Below, in pieces: positions 50,105 to 64,000 of a DNA stretch of 64,000 bases. A program made the translations under genes and the position numbers. Position 1 is the stretch's first letter. Each line of letters opens with the position of its first letter. The notes beneath the pieces are model-generated. The model was not told the DNA's origin. It saw nothing but the letters and a program-made list of their open reading frames with translations, and made no database searches. This DNA is from Megascapheus bottae (lineage: Eukaryota > Chordata > Mammalia > Rodentia > Geomyidae): the NCBI GenBank assembly GCA_024803745.1, contig JANJXV010000016.1, forward strand, positions 42,896,525 through 42,960,524. Direction: 5' to 3'.

Positions 50105-50335
50105 CCCCGCCCTCGTCATGGGGTTTGAACTTTTGAACTCTGGGCTTGGGTGCTGTCCCTGCTCAGGGTCTGAGCACTGTCCTTGGACTTTCTCAGTGTT
50201 AGAGCTCTACCACTTGAGTCTCAACACCACTTCCGGCTTTTTTTTCTATATATGTGGTACCGAGGAATTGAACCTGGGTCTTTGTGCATGCTAGGCAAGC
50301 ACTCTACCACTAGGCCAAACTCCCAGCCCCCTGGC
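50105..50335 (-). mobile_element. Reverse SINE pair
   Basis: A short reverse composite tail (CCTCGTCATGGGGTTTGAAC, 50113-50160) abuts a nearly full reverse dimeric SINE (GCTCAGGGTCTGAGCACTGT to CCACTAGGCCAAACTCCCAG). This may be a partial insertion or gene-conversion hybrid. Confidence 0.7.
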
Positions 50336-51082
50336 TTTTTTTTAAATGGTGGAATTCCAAGAGTTCTGTCTATCTATCTAGATATAGATTAATAGAATGA
50401 ATGAATGAATGGTTAGCTATTAGTCCATTGTCAGATGTGTAGTTTGGAAACATTTTCTCCCAATTTGTAGTTCCTCTTCTCACCGTTTTAGTCTTTTTCA
50501 AAGGTGCAGCATATCACTGTTTTCCTTTTATTAGATCATGGTTGTGATGTAATGTCTAAGGACTATACTAAGTTCTAGCTCCCAACTGTTTTTCCATTTG
50601 TATCTGTAAGGAAAATGGAGGAGAATGGAAAAGGAATACGCCAGGAAGGACTGTTTATCGAGGAACAGTGAGGGGCACAGACCTTCCCACAGGATTGGAG
50701 GTTGTGCTAGGGACTGGATTTGAGGGTATGCTTATATAGGGTTTAACAAGAAAGCAAAAATTAAAAAAAAAAATGGGTTCTGGTCTCCTAAGGGCCCAAG
50801 GTGGTGCCTTTGGCCAGGCCCATAATGGAATGATCCAATTGGGTGTGGGAGCTATTATCCCCTCAGGACCAAGGTCAGAATGACCTGCCTGCAGACAAGC
50901 AGGTCAGCATGCACCTGGTGTTTTGCTTGACCTTGGGGAGTAAGACAGAACTCAATCCTTTATATTCCATCTTTAGATACTTAAAAAGATTGGGCCTAGA
51001 AGAAGCAGATCCTTCAGTATCTTCAAGTATATCCGTCTTACATTTATATGCACAATCCTTTTGAGATAAGACTATAGTCTAG

Positions 51083-51335
51083 TGGCCAGGAGCCAGTGGC
51101 TCATATTTGTAGTCCAAGCTACTCAGGAGACTGAGATCCAATGATCGCAGTTCAAAGCCAGCCCAGACACTGAAAGTCCTTTAGACTCTTATCTCCAATT
51201 AACCACTAGAAAACTGGAAGTGGTGCTGTGGCTCAAAGTGGTAGCCTGATAGCCTTGAGCTGAAGAGCTCAGGGTCAGCGTCCAGGCCCAGAGTTCGAAC
51301 CCCACAACCACCGAAGGAAAAAAAAAAAAAAGACT
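51083..51335 (+). mobile_element. 7SL-headed composite SINE
   Basis: Forward copy (GGCCAGGAGCCAGTGGCTCA to AACCCCACAACCACCGAAGG plus A tail), upstream of the solo LTR. Confidence 0.85.
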
Positions 51336-51447
51336 AGCCTAGGCTGGCCTCAAACTTTTGGCCTCAAGGGGTTTTCCCACTTAGCCTCCTACAAAGGTGG
51401 CTACTATGCCCAGCTTGCAATATCTTTCTAGTTAATTTTTATATTGT

Positions 51448-51902
51448 TGCTGGGAGCCGAGCGCAGGGTCAGGCTGGCCCATGAATCTGCATCACCCATA
51501 ACCACACAAAGAAATGAGCTGTTATGTATGAACACCATGCCTAACTTTGAGCTATATCGTTGGTATTGTGAATCACTTTCTGCTGAGACTTGATTACCAT
51601 TGGTTACTAATGTGTTATTGCTTTATCACTCTCTGCTGAGACTTATAGTGAGAATAAACACGTGCACCTCCGTATCCTGCCCACCTTTGTGCTGATAGGC
51701 TCCGGTACCCGGTATTAGCTGGATGGACTTCTGGAATAAAGGAGTTCCTACCTTGACTGATCTCTTTGACACATCTGATTGTCCTCCGATGAAGGAGGGC
51801 TGGGGGGGGGGGGGGTCAGTCGGCTGTCTCCTTTCCTGCTCGGGGTGTGTTCTCTCATCTCTTCTGCGGGTTGAGAGGGACTGAGGACTAAAATCCCCAA
51901 CA
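51448..51902 (+). mobile_element. Solo LTR of an endogenous retrovirus (class II-like)
   Basis: A 455-bp element begins TGCTGGG and ends CCCAACA (imperfect terminal inverted repeats, TG...CA) and is flanked by the direct repeat TATTGT at 51442-51447 and 51903-51908. Inside are AATAAA signals near 51653 and 51737 and a G run at 51803-51816. A 6-bp target duplication is typical of betaretrovirus-like (ERVK) elements. No internal viral genes flank it, so it is a recombined solo LTR. Family assignment is inference. Confidence 0.7.
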
Positions 51903-52279
51903 TATTGTAAGGCATGCAATTTATACAATACAAATGAGGGAACAAGAGTCTCTTTCTTCAGCTGGGTGAGATTGTTCACACCTAAAATCTGAGCTACTGC
52001 AGAGTTGAGAATTGAGGTTAAAGGCAAGACCAGGTAAAACACTCCTGAGATCTCTTTTAATCAGTACAAAACCTGGTATACACCTGATATCCCAGTTACG
52101 CGGGAAGCACAAATTGGAAAATAGTGGTCCACACTGGCCTGGGCATATAAATGTGACACCTTATTTTCCAAATAAACCAACTGGTAAGGTGGCTCAAGTG
52201 GTAGAGCACCTGTCTGGAAAGCACAAGGATTCTAGTACAGAAGAAAAGATAAAACATTCTCTAAATTCTAAATAATATT

Positions 52280-52515
52280 TAAGTCAGGTCTTGATGGCTC
52301 AGGCCTGTAATCCTAGCAACTCAGGAGGCCAAGACCCGAGGATTGAGGTTGGAAGCCAGTCTGGACAGAAAAGTCCATGAGACTGTCATCACCAACTAAC
52401 TACCCAGAAAAATCACCAGTGGAGCTGTGACTCAAATGGTAGCGCACTAGCAAAGAAAGCTCAGCACTCAGGTCCTAAGTTCAAGCTCCAGAAGGGAAAC
52501 AACAAAAACAAATTA
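52280..52515 (+). mobile_element. 7SL-headed composite SINE
   Basis: Forward copy (GTCAGGTCTTGATGGCTCAG to AGTTCAAGCTCCAGAAGG). An older remnant with SINE-like phrases lies at about 51955-52250. Confidence 0.75.
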
Positions 52516-53030
52516 GGGGGGGGGGGTGAGGAGCGCGGAGAACAGCTTTGGAATGAGGTATAAGAACTAGAGGTATGTTTCAGCAAGGGAAAGGAGAAAT
52601 TTACCTAAAGCACTTGTACACAGGCACATGTCATGCGTCCTGAAGACCTGTGGCAAGCGTTGGTCTGAGCTCATGGGTGGCGATGCACTGTTGGACCTCT
52701 CTTGTGTGAATGCTGGTGTGGAAGACCGTTCACGATACGCTTGGCTGCAGAACTCGAGGCGTACCTGTCTGGAGGCATGTGCCCGGGCCTTGGAAAGCGG
52801 TACCTGAGGCAGGCCGGCCTAAGTGAGCCCTTTGCCTCCATTACTGCACAACCGCAATTCTGTGTGGTCAGGCCCGGTCTCGTCAGCTCTCCCACCCGAA
52901 GTGAAGCCGCGGTCTACCAGGGCAGAGAAGGGTGTCTGCTGGATGAAGACGTGTCCCCCGAGTGGAATTCAGTGTCTGTCACGGGGCGGAAAGCCGACCG
53001 GGACACGGGACCAGCCAGGCAGCCCGAGCG

Positions 53031-53354
53031 CCGGGAGTGTGGGCCTGCGGGGAGCGCGGGGCATGATGGGAGTGTGGACCTGCGGGGAGCGCGGGGCATG
53101 ATGGGAGTGTGGGCCTGCGGGGAGCGCGGGGCATGATGGGAGTGTGGACCTGCGGGGAGCGCGGGGCATGCTGGGAGCGGCTCCCCAGGCGGCCGACACC
53201 CAAAGGAGAGAGCATGCGGGGAACACAGGGCATGCCGGGAGTGTGGCCTGCGGGGAGCGTAGGGCATGCTGGGAGTGCGGCCTGCGGGGAGCGCGGGGCA
53301 TGCTGGGAGCGGCTCCTCAGGCGGCAGACACCCGAAGGCGAGAGCATGCTGGGA
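53031..53354. repeat. 35-bp tandem repeat carrying eight ZNF143/THAP11-type motifs
   Basis: A 35-bp unit (GGGAGTGTGG, CCTGCGGGGAGCGCGGGGCA and ATGAT in order) is tandem at 53031-53175, then diverges. Matches to GCAYNNYGGGA (reverse of TCCCRNNRTGC) start at 53061, 53096, 53131, 53166, 53230, 53264, 53298 and 53344. A larger duplication of about 132 bp pairs 53161-53219 with 53293-53352. The TCCCAGCATGC core is the conserved half of the ZNF143/THAP11 promoter site. Confidence 0.75.
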
Positions 53355-53689
53355 AGGTCTTGACAGGTGCGTCGGTGTCCTGGGATTCTGGAGTGCACGG
53401 CCCGCGCACGGCCCGCTGGGCTCAGGGCTCGAGGAGCGGCTCCCGGGCGGAGGGCAGGCGCTGACGCGGAGAGGCCCGAGGCCCCGCGTCTGTGGCGCCA
53501 GCGGTTTTCAGCAAGGTGGTCTGGCGGGGTTGGAGGCGGGAACCGGGCCGAGCGGGCGCCGCCCTCCCTCTTGTCCCCTTTCCCTGGGGCCGGGCCTCCA
53601 CAGCAGGGGAGGACTGAGGAAGAAAATGGGTTTAATGAACACCCCCCCCTCCGCCCAGGTCCTTCCACCGGGTTCCCGACCCCGGGCAC

Positions 53690-54302
53690 ACCGGCGTCCC
53701 GAGGCCCGGGGCGGGGCGGGGAGGGGCGGAGAGCGGCGTCCCGAGGCCCGGGGCGGGGCGGGGAGGAGAGCGGCGTCCCGAGGCCCGGGGCGGGGAGGAG
53801 AGGAGAGCGGCGTCCCGAGGCCCGGGGCGGGGAGGAGAGGAGAGCGGCGTCCTGAGGCCCGGGGCGGGGCGGGGAGGAGAGGAGAGCGGCGTCCCGAGGC
53901 CCGGGGCGGGGCGGGGAGGAGAGGAGAGTGGCGTCCTGAGGCCCGGGGCGGGGCGGGGAGGAGAGGAGAGTGGCGTCCCGAGGCCCGGGGCGGGGCGGGG
54001 AGGAGAGGAGAGTGGCGTCCTGAGGCCCGGGGCGGGGCGGGGAGGAGAGGAGAGTGGCGTCCTGAGGCCCGGGGCGGGGCGGGGAGGAGAGGAGAGCGGC
54101 GTCCCGAGGCCCGGGGAGGGGCGGAGAGCGGCGTCCTGAGGGGCGGGGCGGGGAGGAGAGCGGCGTCCTGAGGCCCGGGGCGGGGAGGAGGGCGGCGTCC
54201 CGAGGCCCGGGGCGGGGAGGGGTGGGGAGGAGGGCGGCGTCCCGAGGCCCGGGGCGGGGCGGGGCGGGGAGGAGGGCGGCGTCCCGAGGCCCGGGGCGGG
54301 GA
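53690..54302. repeat. G-rich minisatellite, 37/42-bp units
   Basis: About 15 tandem copies of a unit reading GCGGCGTCCCGAGGCCCGGG then GCGGGG blocks and GAGGAGAGGAGA. Starts of GAGCGGCG or GAGTGGCG at 53731, 53768, 53805, 53842, 53884, 53926 and 53968 show unit lengths of 37 then 42 bp, differing by one GGGGC block. Copies differ at C/T in GTCC[C/T]GAG and C/T in AG[C/T]GGCG. Every unit has several G4 runs. Confidence 0.9.
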
Positions 54303-54554
54303 GCGCGCCAGCCCTCGGGTTAGAGCTGTGGTGGCGCCCAGGGCCCTTCTCCACCTTCCTCTGGTGACATGGCAGTGATCGGGTCCAGATGCGCGGGCCT
54401 CATCACAGCACAGCACGCGATTCATGTTACAACACTAGCGTCGGAGTTTCCCTCGCCTGTACATTTGCGCATGTCTTCACCTTCATACACTAGCATATTT
54501 ACATGCCAGTCTCTCTTTCTTCTTTTTATTTTATTTTATTTTATTTATTTTTTT

Positions 54555-54740
54555 GCCAGTCCTGGGCTTGAGCTCAGGGCCTGAGCACTGTCTTTGGGCT
54601 TTCTCAAGGCTAGAGCTCTACCACGTGAGCCTCAGCACCAGGTCTGGCTTTTTTCTATGTATGTGGTACCGAGGACTCGAACCCCGGTCTTCGTGCATGC
54701 TAGGCAATCAGTCTACCACTAGGCCAAACTCCCGGCCCCG
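54555..54740 (-). mobile_element. Dimeric ID-headed SINE, reverse
   Basis: Reverse full-length copy (GCCAGTCCTGGGCTTGAGCT to CTAGGCCAAACTCCCGGCCC) preceded by a TTTTA repeat (54525-54553). Confidence 0.88.
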
Positions 54741-54919
54741 GACTACACATTTAATAAGTTGGTGTTCTGCATTATAATATTATCATTGTATTATTCAGCT
54801 AGATTATCTTTGAGGGTGATGAAAGTGTTCTAAAATTGATTGCATTAAAAGTTGAATAACAATGTACTAAAAAATTGCACACTTTGAGCAAATTCTGTTA
54901 CATGAAACACACACACACA

Positions 54920-55200
54920 TACTGGAGTTTTAAACCCAAAGCCTTGCTCTTGCCAAGCAGGAACTCCAATAATTGATCCACATCCCCAGCTCTTTTTGCT
55001 TTTAGTTATTTGGGGAGGGGATGTAATTTTTTAAAATTGCTTCTTGGATAACTTTTTCTCCTTGATCTAGCCTCAGACTCCCATTCTCATACTCATAACT
55101 TCCACCCCCTAAGTGGAATTACAGATAAACACCTCCACACCTGACTTACTGATTGAAATGGTGTCTTCTTTTTACCCAGGTTGGTCTACCTCCTAGTCAT
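54920..55200 (-). mobile_element. Old reverse SINE remnant
   Basis: Decayed sequence (TGGAGTTTTAAACCCAAAGC, then GAACTCCAATAATTGATCC, then TTACAGATAAACACCTCC) just upstream of C18orf63 exon 1. Confidence 0.45.
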
Positions 55201-55376
55201 GTGAAATATATCAGTTTTTGTTCTATGACCTGTGTCTTAATAAAATTGTACCAAAACAGTCTAAAAAGCGGTAGAAAATCTTGAGGGCAAAATATTAGTG
55301 AAATGTAAATGTTGGTTTGGTTTTAGTTTGGTTATTCTAACACTATGTCAAATAATATGAGTTGAGTTGGTATTGA

Positions 55377-63017
<7,641 letters not shown>

Positions 63018-64000
63018 GTAAGTAAAATATTTAAGTCAGTAGATAAAATTAATATAATTAATGTTTGTTAAAACCAGTGTGATACATCATTGGTTGTTAT
63101 AATCGTGTTCATTACTTTATACCAAAATTAATCAGATACTATTGTAATCACAAATTCACACCTAAGCAATTACTTCTTGTTCAAAGTATTTACCTACTTG
63201 AGAAAAACAATAATGACTTAATTTTCTCTGAAGATAATTCCTAGAATAAAAGTATAAAAAGTTCTTAATACTAATGTAAGTCAAAATTTTATAAGAGTGT
63301 TCTTTTCCCCTTTATAAACATTACCAAAGAGAAACAAATAATCTAATTCTTTTAGAGATGTGCAAGTTTCCATTGCAAGTAAAAAGGTTCCCAAACAGCA
63401 GTGGTGAGACAGTAACTTGGTGGGAACCCCGAGCCATCAGTAACATCATTTATTAGTTGTGGTAGCTTTTCCTACCTTCAATCCTTGCTGTTCAACCCTG
63501 ATCTGCAAACACCAGCTCTTTGGGATATGCAGACCATCAGAAGCCTGTTTCCCCTGCCAGCACTAGTAACAGTCCCTCTACTCTAGTTCTAGAGGAATCA
63601 GTCTATCACATAGTTTAGTTTCATACCTAAATACTAGTTTGACATTACAGCTAGAGAGTTAGGATAACAGTTTAGAAGAACAAAATTCCTCATTTATGTA
63701 TTGAAATGCTTTTTTTTTACTTTTATTGAAATTAACATACCAAGGAAAAACCTCAGAAGTTGTAAATGTATTCCATTGAGATTTAGGGGGGGGGTTGCCT
63801 TTTTGCTGTTAGTTTCTGGTCAGTCTTGAGGCTTGAATTCAGGGTCTAGGCACTGTCCCTGAGATATAGTGCTCAAAGCTACACTTTGCTGCTTTGAGCC
63901 ACAGCTCCACATCTGGTTTTCTGGTGAGATAAGTCTCACTGACTTTCCTGCCTAGGCTGGTGTCAAACTGCTAGCCTCATATCTCAGCCTTATGAGTAGC
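63018..64000 (+). other. C18orf63: C18orf63 intron 5, start only
   Basis: The rest of the window after exon 5 shows no further exon by eye. A reverse composite SINE begins at about 63810 and runs off the edge. Confidence 0.6.
63810..64000 (-). mobile_element. 7SL-headed composite SINE, reverse, cut by window end
   Basis: Reverse copy from TCTGGTCAGTCTTGAGGCTT to CAGCCTTATGAGTAGC; the head lies beyond position 64000. Confidence 0.75.

Larger units (their letters stand above)
48781..51082. other. Spacer between the divergent genes, left part
   Basis: No gene seen. It contains SINEs at 49193-49432 and 50105-50335, the AT repeat at 49477-49501 and a local GTTACA/AGTTAAAG repetitive patch at 49560-49640. 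Confidence 0.6.
52700..54350 (+). promoter_or_regulatory. Second CpG island, candidate C18orf63 promoter
   Basis: This very GC-rich, CpG-rich block lies 1.1-2.8 kb upstream of the C18orf63 start codon and 4.8 kb beyond the CYB5A start. It holds an array of TCCCRNNRTGC motifs and a G-rich minisatellite. A good donor, CAG|GTGCGT at 53364-53370, could splice to the acceptor at 55460 and give a noncoding first exon. The link to C18orf63 is inference. Long open frames across it are minisatellite translations. Confidence 0.5.

Noticed and set aside
52702..53136. Frame with a CECWCGRPF zinc-finger-like start
   Set aside because: Only one loose Cys pair, no His pair at the right spacing, and the frame runs into the tandem repeat.
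53266..54425. Long open frames of about 240-305 codons on both strands
   Set aside because: They run through the 35-bp and 37/42-bp tandem repeats, giving periodic Arg/Gly/Pro text in several frames at once. Unit lengths and G+C content explain the lack of stops; no domain or splice context.

Overview
This window is mammalian nuclear DNA, almost certainly from a rodent. It has split genes with GT-AG introns, CpG-rich promoters, many microsatellites and dozens of short SINEs. The commonest SINE is a dimer with an ID-like, tRNA-derived head (box A and box B readable) joined to a second monomer ending near 'aggactggcaaaaa'. A second family joins a 7SL/B1-like head to a related tail. These dimers resemble the IDL-Geo type described from geomyoid rodents (kangaroo rats, pocket mice, pocket gophers). 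The superfamily assignment is an inference from repeat structure recalled from the literature.

There are two real protein-coding genes, arranged head to head. On the minus strand lies a complete CYB5A (microsomal cytochrome b5, 134 residues): five coding exons between 47940 (ATG) and 23082 (stop), with clean splice sites throughout and both heme-ligand histidines present. On the plus strand lies the 5' part of the C18orf63 ortholog (DUF4708-type protein of unknown function): five coding exons between 55467 and 63017, with the rest beyond the right edge. The human chromosome 18 neighbourhood has the same divergent CYB5A / C18orf63 order.

Layout: 1-23 kb is intergenic DNA downstream of CYB5A, full of SINEs and simple repeats, with no gene recognised. 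23-48 kb is CYB5A, whose 17.5-kb first intron holds a poly(A)-tailed retroposed copy of an LTR-bearing (ERV-like) transcript with target-site duplications, a 40-bp perfect palindrome and several long simple repeats. 47.5-48.8 kb is the CYB5A CpG island, with CCAAT and GC boxes. 48.8-55.4 kb is the intergenic spacer, with a solo LTR (6-bp target duplication) and a second very GC-rich island at about 52.7-54.35 kb. That island carries eight matches to the ZNF143/THAP11-type motif TCCCRNNRTGC within 294 bp, followed by a 0.6-kb G-rich minisatellite. It is the best candidate for a C18orf63 promoter. 55.4-64 kb is C18orf63 with SINE-rich introns.

The two genes have no known joint pathway. CYB5A is a tail-anchored ER electron carrier (desaturases, P450s, methemoglobin reduction); C18orf63 is uncharacterised. 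No RNA gene, CRISPR array or bacterial-type system was found. Most long open frames are antisense SINE, microsatellite or minisatellite translations. The most unusual element is the motif array plus minisatellite island at 53.0-54.3 kb.
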